Source: Lachnospiraceae bacterium
GTDB lineage: Bacteria; Bacillota; Clostridia; Lachnospirales; Lachnospiraceae
Assembly (NCBI GenBank): GCA_017478245.1
Contig: JAFVDW010000094.1
Span: 33,983 to 97,982 of the forward strand
Length of the DNA stretch: 64,000 nt
Reading direction: 5' to 3'
Translations under genes and position numbers: made by a program
Notes under the pieces: model-generated
What the model saw: the letters and a program-made list of their open reading frames with translations, nothing else
The model's database searches: none
What the model was told of the DNA's origin: nothing
Part shown: one piece after another, positions 41,863 to 50,866 of the stretch
Position numbering within the stretch: position 1 is the stretch's first letter
How the letters are laid out: every line of letters starts with the position of its first letter

Positions 41863-44014
41863 ATTTACGAAATCGCTTCCGCTCCTTCAAAAGACCATCA
41901 TAGGCTTTTGGATGTTCCTGCTGAAAATATTTCTCAAGCTTTTTCAGATTCTTGGCAAGTTTTTGGGCAGACTCTTCGCTGCGAGAGCGAATTTTATCCT
42001 CCAACTGTGTATCGCGAGCCAATATCTTTTCTTCCATCTGTTCCTGCTTCTCCTGCGAAAGCTCCCCTTCCTCTCTGAGCAATGCAAGCTCCAGCTCCAA
42101 CTCCGTCAAAAACACAACCTCATCCGCAGAACTCCAATAGCCTCTCGCCATCTCCCGTTCCTTCTCCCGGATTTTTGCAGGGTCGGCTAAGCCTTCTCTT
42201 GCAATCTCACTGGCTATGGTACGAACCAGTTCTTTCATTTTTTCCTCCGCTCTGGCGCCAAAAGCCCAGGAGAATTCAGCCAGACGCTGCGCATAAGGCT
42301 TCTGTTGGGGAAGATAATCTGCTTCCAGCTTATAAGGCTTATTCAAGCCTGCATTTTGCAGCGCCAAGAGGATACGAGAACGCACTACTCCCTCCGAAAT
42401 CAGCTCTCCGGCACCAAAATTATAAAGCTGATCATTTACCTCACTCACATGACCCGCTATATAGAAAGCAATTTCGCGCTTTTTGAGCTTATGATAGAGT
42501 ATGACGAGACGCTCTGCAGCACTCACGTCCACACTGCCCATACCTCCGGCATCCACAATGACAACCTTCGTATCCTCCTTGATGCCGTTCTCCAGCTCCT
42601 CACAGAAATAATCAATATTGGCATAGAATAATGCCCCTGTAAAGCGATAGAGCACCACGCCCTCAATGGGAATGGATTTGCCCATTCGTCCCTCCAAACT
42701 GTGATACCCATCCATATTCTGTATCACGCCCAAAAAGGCTGTGGAAGGAATGGACTGACGAATCATAAATGTAACCTGTGCCAACAGCACGCCCACCAAC
42801 ACACCATATACCGTTCCAAACAACAGGACTGCCAAAAGCACCATATAAAAAATAAAATATTCCGCCTTGTCTACTTTTTTTAATTTTTTTGCCAATTCAA
42901 ATTCAAAGGTTCCAATCAGGGCAGAAATGACAATCCCGGTCAACACCGGAACCGGAAGATAGCGTATAAAGCCTGTTCCAAACAGCAGAATCAACAGCAT
43001 AGTAATACCTGCTGAAAGGGACATTGTCTGACTTTTGACCCCATACTGATTGGCAATTCCGGTTCGAGATACACTACCGTTCACCGGGCAGACACCAAAC
43101 AGAGCCGCTGACAGGTTGCTGACAGAATAAGCCAGAATCTCCTTACGGGAGTTAATCTTGTCATCATATTTGAGTGCCACATTGGAGGTGGCAAGTAAGG
43201 TCTCTGTAAAAATCACAAGGGCAATAGAAAGGCTGGGAAAAATCACATCCAAAATCCGTCCCTGATATTCCCCCAGCACCGTCACATCCGGCCACGATAT
43301 CCGCGGCAGACCGGACGCCACCTCAGGCAAAGTACGCACTCCCAATGTATCAATATGGACAAAGTAGGTTGCAGTGGCTCCAAGCAACATCACAATGACC
43401 TGGATGGGCAGCTTGGGCGCAATTTTTTTACACACCAGTATGACAACAATGGTGCCTACTCCCAACAAAAGGGACAGCACATGAAAGCCTTTTTCCGCCT
43501 CCTCAATAATATGTATCAATAATTCCACAATCTCACCGGCTCCGGCATTCCCCCCAAAAAGCTTGGGTGTCTGCATGAGAATAATGGTAATACCTATACC
43601 TGTGATAAATCCTCCCATTACCGGCTGCGAAATGAACTTCAATAATCTGTTGGCACGGAGCAAATAAAAAATTAAAAGCCACAAGGTCACAAGTAATGTA
43701 ATGACAGGAATGATCTTGATGGCTTCCCCTGACTCACCTTCTATTTCCAACGATGCCAATATACCACACACCAGTGCTGCCGGAGCTGCATCTACACCAA
43801 AGACAAATCGTGGCGAGGAGGAAAGCAGACCAAATATAATAATCGGTAAAACACTTCCATACAATCCGTATACCACCGGCAATCCTGCAACGGAAGCATA
43901 TCCCATGGAAATGGGTATGGACAATAAGGCAATAACAATTCCGATAGGAATGTCATGCAGAATCGTCTGCATAGGTGGAATTGCTGTTGATATATGATTT
44001 GAGCGCTCTGACAT
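41861..44014 (-). CDS. SulP/SLC26-family anion transporter with STAS domain and coiled-coil tail
   Basis: 717 residues. Membrane part (about residues 15-430) with the SulP signature LLSIPISMGYASVAGLPVVYGLYG, then a STAS domain near residues 450-555 (VVLYRFTGALFYANIDYF; VVIVDAGGMGSVDVSAAERL). A C-terminal extension of ~150 residues is highly charged, Glu/Lys/Leu-rich, with the look of a coiled coil, and exceeds the usual SulP length (~550-600). Substrate could be sulfate, bicarbonate or another anion. GGAGAGG upstream of ATG. Monocistronic. Confidence 0.92.
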   Translation of the reverse strand: MSERSNHISTAIPPMQTILHDIPIGIVIALLSIPISMGYASVAGLPVVYGLYGSVLPIIIFGLLSSSPRFVFGVDAAPAALVCGILASLEIEGESGEAIKIIPVITLLVTLWLLIFYLLRANRLLKFISQPVMGGFITGIGITIILMQTPKLFGGNAGAGEIVELLIHIIEEAEKGFHVLSLLLGVGTIVVILVCKKIAPKLPIQVIVMLLGATATYFVHIDTLGVRTLPEVASGLPRISWPDVTVLGEYQGRILDVIFPSLSIALVIFTETLLATSNVALKYDDKINSRKEILAYSVSNLSAALFGVCPVNGSVSRTGIANQYGVKSQTMSLSAGITMLLILLFGTGFIRYLPVPVLTGIVISALIGTFEFELAKKLKKVDKAEYFIFYMVLLAVLLFGTVYGVLVGVLLAQVTFMIRQSIPSTAFLGVIQNMDGYHSLEGRMGKSIPIEGVVLYRFTGALFYANIDYFCEELENGIKEDTKVVIVDAGGMGSVDVSAAERLVILYHKLKKREIAFYIAGHVSEVNDQLYNFGAGELISEGVVRSRILLALQNAGLNKPYKLEADYLPQQKPYAQRLAEFSWAFGARAEEKMKELVRTIASEIAREGLADPAKIREKEREMARGYWSSADEVVFLTELELELALLREEGELSQEKQEQMEEKILARDTQLEDKIRSRSEESAQKLAKNLKKLEKYFQQEHPKAYDGLLKERKRFRK

Positions 44015-44339
44015 GGTGACCTCTCCATTCTAATACACAATACAGATCCATTTCGAAGACCGGGCAAAAAAACTCTTTAAAGGAGCTTTATACCCTTGCT
44101 TTATATATAACAGTTACTTCCGGCCATGTCAAGCACAGGCGAAATTGCGAAGATACTATTTTGATATTACAAGATATATTTTTACAACTCTCTGCGGATA
44201 GGAATTTGAATATATAAATATGCGCAATCAATTTTTTTGCATAATTTATTTATATATGTTACAATATCAATATAATGTACTCTGAATTTACCACCACTCA
44301 TCGCAGAAAAAGAGAGCTGCGATATGGAGGATTACAAAG
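44015..44339. other. Intergenic region between divergent sulP and pilZ genes
   Basis: AT-rich. Holds the PilZ-gene promoter (44237-44265) and 5' sequence of sulP with a possible -10 TATAAA on the minus strand near 44087-44092. A short CTC-TTTAA-GAG palindrome followed by T7 on the minus strand at about 44067-44086 is weak. Nothing else recognised. Confidence 0.5.
44237..44265 (+). promoter_or_regulatory. Promoter of the PilZ-domain gene
   Basis: TTGCAT (44237-44242), 17-bp spacer, TACAAT (44260-44265). Confidence 0.6.
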
Positions 44340-45011
44340 ATGAAACTAGAACAACTCACTGAAGGCACTATTATCTCCTTTATTGTACATATCAACGGAG
44401 AAGAAGTCACCTTCCCTTCCTCCATACAGGAGGTTTATCCCAAAAAACATTTTATCATAGCAGATCCCGTATTTCAGAATGACAGGATTGTGACCTTCAA
44501 GGGAGATAATATCACTGTAGATATGTTGGCGATATTTGAAGACGATAAACCTCAGCTTTTTGAGAATATTATAATCACTGCCATGAAAAAGGCAGACAAG
44601 TCTTTCTGTTACACGGTAGTTGCCACTTCTGACAGCAAAGCAGTTAATCGACGGGAGAACTTCCGGTGTTATGTCGGTTGCCGTACTTCTGTTAAACGCG
44701 GAATCGAAACAGCGGTTTACGAAGGCATTTTACGCGATGTGAGCATGACCGGCTTTGCACTGACTCTGGATTCTGATTTGGGCTTTGAACAAGGTCAGGT
44801 TCTGCATGCCATGCTGGAGGATTACATTGAGGAATTGGATGAGAACTTTTCTTTCCATCTCTACGGCTTCATCGTGCGTATACAGAAGCTAGATAACGGT
44901 AAGATTGTCTACGGTTGCCGTATGAGCACCCGCGTCGGCGGTCTGGAGAACTATGTGATGAAAAAAGAACGGGCGCGCTTAAAGAAAGCCAGTGGCAATA
45001 ACAAGCGATAG
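44340..45011 (+). CDS. PilZ-domain protein, likely cyclic-di-GMP effector
   Basis: 223 residues with YcgR/DgrA-like architecture: an N-terminal ~95-residue beta domain, then a PilZ domain with the c-di-GMP-binding RxxxR-type motif NRRENFR (about residue 104) and DVSMTGFAL (the D/NxSxxG motif) 30 residues later. YcgR proteins act on the flagellar motor; PilZ proteins can also control exopolysaccharide or transcription. No flagellar genes are in this window, so the target is unknown. The ATG follows GGAGG. Monocistronic. Confidence 0.85.
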   Translation: MKLEQLTEGTIISFIVHINGEEVTFPSSIQEVYPKKHFIIADPVFQNDRIVTFKGDNITVDMLAIFEDDKPQLFENIIITAMKKADKSFCYTVVATSDSKAVNRRENFRCYVGCRTSVKRGIETAVYEGILRDVSMTGFALTLDSDLGFEQGQVLHAMLEDYIEELDENFSFHLYGFIVRIQKLDNGKIVYGCRMSTRVGGLENYVMKKERARLKKASGNNKR

Positions 45012-45020
45012 GATTGTATT

Positions 45021-45073
45021 TATGCCGTCTGTATATTTCGTCAGGGTCTATTTGCGAAATATACGGACGGCAT
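45021..45073. terminator. Long hairpin between convergent pilZ and aguB genes
   Basis: 19-bp arms ATGCCGTCTGTATATTTCG / CGAAATATACGGACGGCAT, one mismatch, 14-nt loop. No real T-tract, so termination could be imperfect; its position between gene ends supports a 3'-boundary role. Confidence 0.6.
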
Positions 45074-45106
45074 CGATTTACAAATACCTTTACTGATATC
45101 TCTTTA

Positions 45107-45982
45107 TCATTTACAGATTTGTCCATACATTTCAGGTCTTCTGTCCCGAAACAGTCCCCAACTGAAACGCATCTCTTCTACTGCCTCCAGATCAAATGTG
45201 TGTAAGATGACTTTCCCCTCTGTTCTACCGGCATCTTCCAATAACTCTCCGGTCTCATCCGTGATAAAGGAAGAGCCATAAAAGGTAAGTACGGATTTCT
45301 GCTCATTATTGTCCTTAAAGGGCTCTACTTCCTCTCTGCCAATGCGATTCGCTGCGATTACCGGCACCACATTGGATGCAGCGTGTCCCTGCATACATCT
45401 TCGCCAATGGGGCATGCTGTCGCACTCAATAATAGGCTCTGAACCGATAGCTGTAGGATAAAATAAAAGCTCTGCCCCCATCAGTGCCATACAGCGAGCT
45501 GTCTCCGGAAACCATTGATCCCAACAAATGCCCACACCAATCTTCGCATATTTTGTATCCCAAACCTTAAAACCGGTATTACCCGGTGTGAAGTAAAATT
45601 TTTCCTGGTAAAAATGATCATCCGGAATATGGGTCTTACGGTAGACACCGAGCACCTTTCCATCTGCATCAATGACAGCCACGGAATTGTAGGTCACATT
45701 GCCCTCCCGCTCGAAAAAGCTGATTGGCAGCACGACCTTTAATTCGGCGGCTACCTTCTGAAAATGACATATGGCAGGATTCTCTTCCACAGTCGTGGCA
45801 AGACCATAGGAGGCATAATTTCTCTCCTGACAAAAGTACCATGTCTCGAAGAGCTCCGGCAACAGGATGATCTGCGCCCCTTTCTCCGCCGCTTCCCACA
45901 CATAGCTTTCTGCTGCTTTGATATTTTCTTCTCTATCCCGATTGCAATACATCTGCACTGCTGCTACGGTTACTTTTTTCAT
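45107..45982 (-). CDS. aguB: N-carbamoylputrescine amidase
   Basis: 291-residue nitrilase-superfamily enzyme hydrolysing N-carbamoylputrescine to putrescine, CO2 and ammonia. The catalytic triad is in LLPELFETWYF (Glu), YRKTHIPDDHFYQEKFYF in part (Lys of YRKTHIP) and VGICWDQWFPE (Cys). Length and motifs match the plant/bacterial AguB group. Last gene of the nspC-aguA-aguB group. A gap of ~150 bp to aguA holds no gene. Confidence 0.95.
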   Translation of the reverse strand: MKKVTVAAVQMYCNRDREENIKAAESYVWEAAEKGAQIILLPELFETWYFCQERNYASYGLATTVEENPAICHFQKVAAELKVVLPISFFEREGNVTYNSVAVIDADGKVLGVYRKTHIPDDHFYQEKFYFTPGNTGFKVWDTKYAKIGVGICWDQWFPETARCMALMGAELLFYPTAIGSEPIIECDSMPHWRRCMQGHAASNVVPVIAANRIGREEVEPFKDNNEQKSVLTFYGSSFITDETGELLEDAGRTEGKVILHTFDLEAVEEMRFSWGLFRDRRPEMYGQICK

Positions 45983-46129
45983 TTTATGATGTCCCTCTTT
46001 TCCTCTATGTCAGTATCATGAATCTTGTGAAGATTGCCTTTTCACTCCTATGCTATCGCTTTCCTTGTGTATTATGCGTTTATGGAGCCCTGCCGGCGCT
46101 TTCGCATTTTGAGCATGGCAGGTATATTC

Positions 46130-47230
46130 TTACATCGAGGCTGGAATCTGCTGCGTGATACAGTGGATATTGCCTCCCCCGATGAGGATATCTCTGGCAT
46201 AGATCTGCACCACCTCTCTGTCGGGGAACAGTCCCTGCAGAACCTCTTTTGCCTGCGCGTCCGCCGGATCACCGAAGCCCGGCATAATGATATTTTCATT
46301 GGCAATATAAAAATTCACATAGGAGGCTGCCAGACGTTCACCCGGTGTTCTGGTGGGCTCATCGTGACAGGCATCCAAGCCCTCACACTCATCCTCTGTA
46401 ATAGTCACAGGCTTAGGTAAGGGTAGCTTATGCACTTTAAGCTTCCTTCCCTTGGCATCCGCTGTTTGCTCCAATACATCCATACAAGCCCTGGACATGG
46501 CATATTGGGGATCTGTCTCGTCCTCCGTCCAAGCCAACACTACCTCTCCGGGTGCGGTGAACGCGCAGATGTTATCCACATGCTCGTTGGTCTCATCGTT
46601 GTAGATTCCACAAGGCAGCCAGACAATGGTGGATACACCCAGGTATTCCCGTAGGGTCTCTTCAATCTCTTCTCTGGTCATCTGTGGATTCCTTCCGGGG
46701 CTGAGCAGACAATTCTCTGTCACCAGACAAGTACCCTCTCCGTCTACATGTATGGAGCCACCCTCCAGAATAAAATCCCGTTTATTATATATGTCCTTGC
46801 TAAACAAATCACAAAGCTTTCTCGCCATAGCATTGTCCATATCCCAGGGAAAATACAGTCCGTCATAGAGACCTCCCCATGCGTTAAATCCCCAGTCCAC
46901 ACCGCGAACCTCTCCCGCCTGATTTTTCACAAAGGTAGGGGCATAATCTCTTGCCCAGGAATCATTGCTGGACATCTCCACCACGCGAATGTGCTCCGGA
47001 AGAAGTGCTCTGGCATTGTCATACTGCTTTGCACTGGCACAGACTGTCACCTTCTCCGAGCGTGCGATTGCCTCCGCCACCTGTACAAAGGCTTTTCTGG
47101 CGGCATAACCGCCATATTGCCAGGAGTCAGAACGCTCCGGAAAAATCAATATACATCCCTCATGGGGCTCATATTCGGCAGGCATGCAAAAGCCGTCCTG
47201 CTTAGGGGTGGTACCTTTAATAATTCTCAT
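46130..47230 (-). CDS. aguA: Agmatine deiminase
   Basis: 366-residue guanidino-modifying enzyme (peptidylarginine-deiminase fold) converting agmatine to N-carbamoylputrescine and ammonia. Motifs: MPAEYEPHEGCILIFPER at the N-terminus, SNDSWARDYAPTF, ILEGGSIHVDGEGTCLVTE, and the catalytic Cys in GGGNIHCITQQ at the end. The ATG at 47230 follows GGAGG by five bases. Works between the arginine decarboxylase (speA at 60.8 kb) and aguB. Confidence 0.96.
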   Translation of the reverse strand: MRIIKGTTPKQDGFCMPAEYEPHEGCILIFPERSDSWQYGGYAARKAFVQVAEAIARSEKVTVCASAKQYDNARALLPEHIRVVEMSSNDSWARDYAPTFVKNQAGEVRGVDWGFNAWGGLYDGLYFPWDMDNAMARKLCDLFSKDIYNKRDFILEGGSIHVDGEGTCLVTENCLLSPGRNPQMTREEIEETLREYLGVSTIVWLPCGIYNDETNEHVDNICAFTAPGEVVLAWTEDETDPQYAMSRACMDVLEQTADAKGRKLKVHKLPLPKPVTITEDECEGLDACHDEPTRTPGERLAASYVNFYIANENIIMPGFGDPADAQAKEVLQGLFPDREVVQIYARDILIGGGNIHCITQQIPASM

Positions 47231-47332
47231 TATTGCCTCCAAGCCTCAAATTCGTTTGAGACACCATACATTCTCAATTTCTACCTCTATCCTAAACACT
47301 GACTGTCAGCTCAACATAAACATTACTTTCTT

Positions 47333-48529
47333 CTACAGTCTGCCCTTAAAATCCTCATATCCAAACTGTCTGACAATCTCGCATTCTCCGTCCTTCTTTC
47401 TAAGCGCAATGGCAGGCAGCGGCATACCGTTAAATGTATTATTCTTCACCATGGAATAAATTGCCATATCCTCGAATATAAGGCGCTCTCCCTCCTGCAG
47501 GGGATGATCGAAGGAATAGTCTCCAATAATGTCACCTGCCAGACAAGTAGGACCGCCCAACCGATAAGTATACGCCTTCTCTCCTGCCTCACCACTGTCC
47601 ATAAGGGGCGGACGATAAGGCATCTCAAGCACATCCGGCATATGACAGGCTGCTGAAGTATCCAATATCGCAATATCTATTCCGTTTTTTCCGGTTTCCA
47701 GAACCTCTGTTACCAAAAAACCCGCATTCAAAGCCACTGCTTCACCCGGTTCAATATACACAGTCAGATTATAAGTATCCTGCATGTGTTTCACGCAGCG
47801 TTCCAACCGGGCAATATCATAACCGGGTCTGGTAATATGATGTCCGCCACCAAAATTAATCCATTTCATCTGCGGAAGATAGTCCCCAAACTGCTCCTCC
47901 ACTGCATCAAGCGTCTGCTCCAGCGCATCTGCATCCTGCTCACAGAGCGTATGAAAATGCAATCCATCCAGCAATGGCAACAAATCCCTTTCCTCTATTG
48001 CTGCATCACCTTGCCCATCGGTTTCCATACGCTGCACAAAGCTCCCATGAGTCACACCCAATCGGGAACCGGGAGCGCAAGGGTCATAGATGGCATGTCC
48101 CTCCTGAGTGGAACACTCCGGATTCACCCGCAGCCCGATACTTTTTCCGGCATCCTTGGCACTTTTTCCGAATTTCGCCACCTGCTTCCAAGAATTGAAT
48201 ACGATATGATCGCAATATTTCAGAATCTCCTCCCAGTCCACCTCACGGAAGGCGGGGGAAAAGACATGGTTCTCGCACAGTTTTCCCTGTGCTCTCAAGG
48301 GCAGCACCATCTCTTCGTAACCCAGTCTTGCCTCGTATACGCCGCTAGCTGTTGCCCCACACAGACTATGCCCAATCAGCGGGTAGAGCGCATACATAGA
48401 AAAAGCCTTCTGCGCCAACAAAATACGGGCACCGGTGCGTTCCATCACACCTTTTAAAATCTGCAGGTTTTTCTCTATCAAAGCCTCATCCACCACATAG
48501 CAAGGGGTGGGTAGTTCTTCTATCCTCAT
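47333..48529 (-). CDS. nspC: Carboxynorspermidine/carboxyspermidine decarboxylase
   Basis: 398-residue PLP enzyme of the alanine-racemase-fold (type III) decarboxylases. N-terminal TPCYVVDEALIEKNL, the PLP-binding Lys in ILLAQKAFSMYALYP, LHFHTLCEQDADAL, the GGGHH motif NFGGGHHITRPGYD, and the EPGEAV and CHMPDVLEMPYRP segments are typical of NspC. Decarboxylates carboxyspermidine made by the synthase at 58538-59824. The ATG at 48529 has GGGAG upstream and lies 15 bp after the barstar gene. Confidence 0.95.
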   Translation of the reverse strand: MRIEELPTPCYVVDEALIEKNLQILKGVMERTGARILLAQKAFSMYALYPLIGHSLCGATASGVYEARLGYEEMVLPLRAQGKLCENHVFSPAFREVDWEEILKYCDHIVFNSWKQVAKFGKSAKDAGKSIGLRVNPECSTQEGHAIYDPCAPGSRLGVTHGSFVQRMETDGQGDAAIEERDLLPLLDGLHFHTLCEQDADALEQTLDAVEEQFGDYLPQMKWINFGGGHHITRPGYDIARLERCVKHMQDTYNLTVYIEPGEAVALNAGFLVTEVLETGKNGIDIAILDTSAACHMPDVLEMPYRPPLMDSGEAGEKAYTYRLGGPTCLAGDIIGDYSFDHPLQEGERLIFEDMAIYSMVKNNTFNGMPLPAIALRKKDGECEIVRQFGYEDFKGRL

Positions 48530-48544
48530 CTTTTCTCCCATCTC

Positions 48545-48823
48545 TTATGATAAAGCTCCAAACTGAATATGAATATTGGGATTCTCCTGTTGTATATCCT
48601 CACACATTCTGCGCAATGCTTTCATGTACTTCGGCATGGTTACCTCCGCTTCATCCACATTCAAGAATACAATGGTGACTTCTTCTATCCATTCTGTGAG
48701 CACATCGTAGAGCGCATCCAAATTATTGCCATAATGCGCGGGCAGGGGCAGCTCCTTCCGAATCGCTCTGTGTAACTCATCTGCATTAAAAATATCATTT
48801 AAATCAATCGTATATATCTTCAT
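48545..48823 (-). CDS. Barstar-family ribonuclease inhibitor
   Basis: 92-residue barstar: KIYTIDLNDIFNADELHRAIRKEL at the N-terminus, then LPAHYGNNLDALYDVLTEW, which corresponds to barstar's YGNNLDALWDCLTG inhibitory helix including the Asp that enters the barnase active site. No signal peptide, so it is cytosolic. Encoded 27 bp after the barnase-type gene and 15 bp before nspC. The ATG at 48823 has GGAGG four bases upstream; the in-frame ATG at 48835 overlaps that site. Protects the cell from the partner RNase before or during export. Confidence 0.93.
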   Translation of the reverse strand: MKIYTIDLNDIFNADELHRAIRKELPLPAHYGNNLDALYDVLTEWIEEVTIVFLNVDEAEVTMPKYMKALRRMCEDIQQENPNIHIQFGALS

Positions 48824-48850
48824 TTTATCCTCCATACCACACCTATGACA

Positions 48851-49543
48851 CTATTCCTCACCATATAAAAGCTCAAAGGTCTCGTAATGATCATCCGTAT
48901 AATAGATTAAACCGTCATTGGAATAAACGATACGCTTTGCGCCACGACTTTTTTTGCCCAGTGTATCAATGTCACATTCATGATAACTGCGTCCGTCCGC
49001 CTCCGGCAAAAGTCCTTCATAGTTGCCAAAACGACTGCCGCCAATACACTTCCCCGGCGCATATTTTTCTAACGAGCCCCCGCTCCATCCAAGATTCTGC
49101 GCTTCCTTTTTGGTAATAAAATTCGGGGGCAATTCTCCGTAGAGATGAATGTACAAAGCCACGTCCTCCTTGGAAGTATATGTACCATCAGGGTCTAACA
49201 GCTTTGCCAACTGTTCCTCCGTCATCAGATCATCCGGCTGCTCTGGCTGCAGGGCTTCCTCCGGCAACTGTTCTGTAGTCGGTTGCTCCTGCATTTCCTC
49301 TTCTAAGGGCTCTGCTTCTGCCTGCAGTATTTCATCCGGTTGCGCCTGCGAGCTGTCCTCTTCCAACGGCGTCTCCGGCTCTGTCTGTTCCTGTGTTGTC
49401 AACGGCTGATCCACAATCACCAGCTCATCGGCAGGCTCTACCGCCGACTTTTTATTACATCCAACTACACCTATTACAGCAATCAAACAAACAATCGCCA
49501 CCAGAATTGCTTTCCATCTGTTTCGCATATGTTTTTTATTCAT
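48851..49543 (-). CDS. Lipoprotein barnase-type ribonuclease
   Basis: 230 residues. A lipoprotein signal ends in VIGVVGC, so the enzyme should be tethered outside the cell. A ~90-residue Glu/Pro/Gln-rich linker leads to a barnase domain (about residues 120-230). Against barnase, the catalytic set is kept: Lys27 in LPPNFITKKEA, Glu73 in YHECDID, Arg83/Arg87 in SRGAKRIVYS, His102 in TDDHYETF. Two Cys (GKCIGG, HECD) absent from barnase could form a disulfide. The start at 49543 is better spaced from AAAGG than 49552. The barstar gene follows directly. Confidence 0.93.
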   Translation of the reverse strand: MNKKHMRNRWKAILVAIVCLIAVIGVVGCNKKSAVEPADELVIVDQPLTTQEQTEPETPLEEDSSQAQPDEILQAEAEPLEEEMQEQPTTEQLPEEALQPEQPDDLMTEEQLAKLLDPDGTYTSKEDVALYIHLYGELPPNFITKKEAQNLGWSGGSLEKYAPGKCIGGSRFGNYEGLLPEADGRSYHECDIDTLGKKSRGAKRIVYSNDGLIYYTDDHYETFELLYGEE

Positions 49544-49596
49544 TCCACTCATGCCTTTCTAATCCATTTTTACATTGGTAAATACTACTCTAAGAT

Positions 49597-49626
49597 ATCA
49601 TATTACCATCTGCTCCTCCCTGTCAA
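49597..49626 (-). promoter_or_regulatory. Promoter of the barnase-barstar-nspC-aguA-aguB unit
   Basis: Minus strand: TTGACA (49626-49621), 18-bp spacer, TATGAT (49602-49597). No other promoter was recognised between barnase and nspC, so nspC-aguA-aguB may depend on it. Confidence 0.6.
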
Positions 49627-49634
49627 ACGAATTC

Positions 49635-50630
49635 TCATATAGTATCTGCAATCACCCGACGCACATTTTCCCGAAAGACTTTTTCTATCTGCCGCTCCGT
49701 GAAGCCCTGCATTTTCAGCGCATCCGACAACAAATACATCTTCGTAGGATCTGCAATCTCCAACCTATCATCCACCCCATCAAAATCCGAACCGATCGCT
49801 ACCACATCCTCGCCTCCCACGTCCAGCAGGTGCTTCGCATGCAGCGCCAGGCGCTCCACGGTACTGACCCCGGTATGCTCTCTCTCCTCCACAAAATCAG
49901 CCGCAAAATTCAAACCCGCCACTCCGCCGCACTCTGCCAATGCCCGGATCATTTCATCGGTGAGGTTACGAGGATGGGGTGACAAAGCTCTGCAATTAGA
50001 ATGAGACGCCACAAAGGGCTTTTTTGTAAGCTTAACCACATCCCAGAATCCCCCATCAGACAGATGAGATACATCAATCAGCATCCCCATGCGATTCATT
50101 TCCCCAATGGCTTCCTTCCCAAATAAAGTCAGCCCCAACCCCATTGCCTCCGCATGCCGGGAATTGGGATTGCCAAAGCAATTCACATGATTCCAGGTCA
50201 GAGTAATCAGGCGCACACCGTCCGCAAAAAAAAGACCCAGCCGCTCCATGCTGCCCTCCACCGCTCTGCCATCCTCCAGGGTCAGAAAAGCGGACACCTT
50301 ACCTGCTGTGCGGTTTCTGTCAAGCTCATGTCCACTTCCCGCATAGGCTATTTGCTCTCCGTGGCGCTCCAGTGTGCGGTAAAATAAGTCCCTTGCCTCT
50401 CGGTAATATTCCATATCATCCAGTGTTTTGCCCTGTTGGTGCAGATATCTCGTTAGATTGTCCATCTGTGTCTTTGGCGGGAAGAAAATGGCAAAGAACT
50501 GCGCTTCCGCTTTCGCGGCAACCAGACGTTTTCCATCCAACATCGCCCCTTCCACTTCAAAAATATCCTGAAGTCCCCACTGAACGCCACGATATAATGT
50601 ATCACAATGCATATCAATATATGGTATCAT
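49635..50630 (-). CDS. Membrane-type dipeptidase (peptidase M19)
   Basis: 331-residue zinc-dependent renal-dipeptidase family enzyme. Metal ligands: HCD of IDMHCDTLY (residues ~7-9), Glu of FLTLEDGRAV near 120, His residues in DVSHLSD and ASHSNCRALSPHPRNLTDE, and Asp in AIGSDFDGVDD. Cleaves dipeptides, some D-amino-acid containing. No signal peptide. AAAGGAG upstream; promoter at 50661-50689. Confidence 0.94.
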   Translation of the reverse strand: MIPYIDMHCDTLYRGVQWGLQDIFEVEGAMLDGKRLVAAKAEAQFFAIFFPPKTQMDNLTRYLHQQGKTLDDMEYYREARDLFYRTLERHGEQIAYAGSGHELDRNRTAGKVSAFLTLEDGRAVEGSMERLGLFFADGVRLITLTWNHVNCFGNPNSRHAEAMGLGLTLFGKEAIGEMNRMGMLIDVSHLSDGGFWDVVKLTKKPFVASHSNCRALSPHPRNLTDEMIRALAECGGVAGLNFAADFVEEREHTGVSTVERLALHAKHLLDVGGEDVVAIGSDFDGVDDRLEIADPTKMYLLSDALKMQGFTERQIEKVFRENVRRVIADTI

Positions 50631-50660
50631 CTCACTACTCCTTTACTCGCTGCCCCTTTT

Positions 50661-50689
50661 ATTATAGGCTTATTTAATTCTTTACTCAA
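50661..50689 (-). promoter_or_regulatory. Promoter of the M19 dipeptidase gene
   Basis: Minus strand: TTGAGT (50689-50684), 17-bp spacer, TATAAT (50666-50661). Confidence 0.7.
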
Positions 50690-50866
50690 TCTTATTCTAT
50701 TCTCCCATTTGCATAGTTATTTCTACCAGGAAGCATTCTCTGTCATGTACTCTTTTTTAACTCTTTTCCCTGTATCTATTCTAAATTGACAAAACTATTT
50801 CTAATAGTTACAATGATAAACAAACGCAATCATTCATTCAAAACGATTCAGGTAAGGACGGTAACC

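Noticed and set aside
46022-46129. Small gene between aguA and aguB
   Set aside because: The gap has no minus-strand frame with a ribosome site, and the plus-strand frame there runs into aguA antisense.
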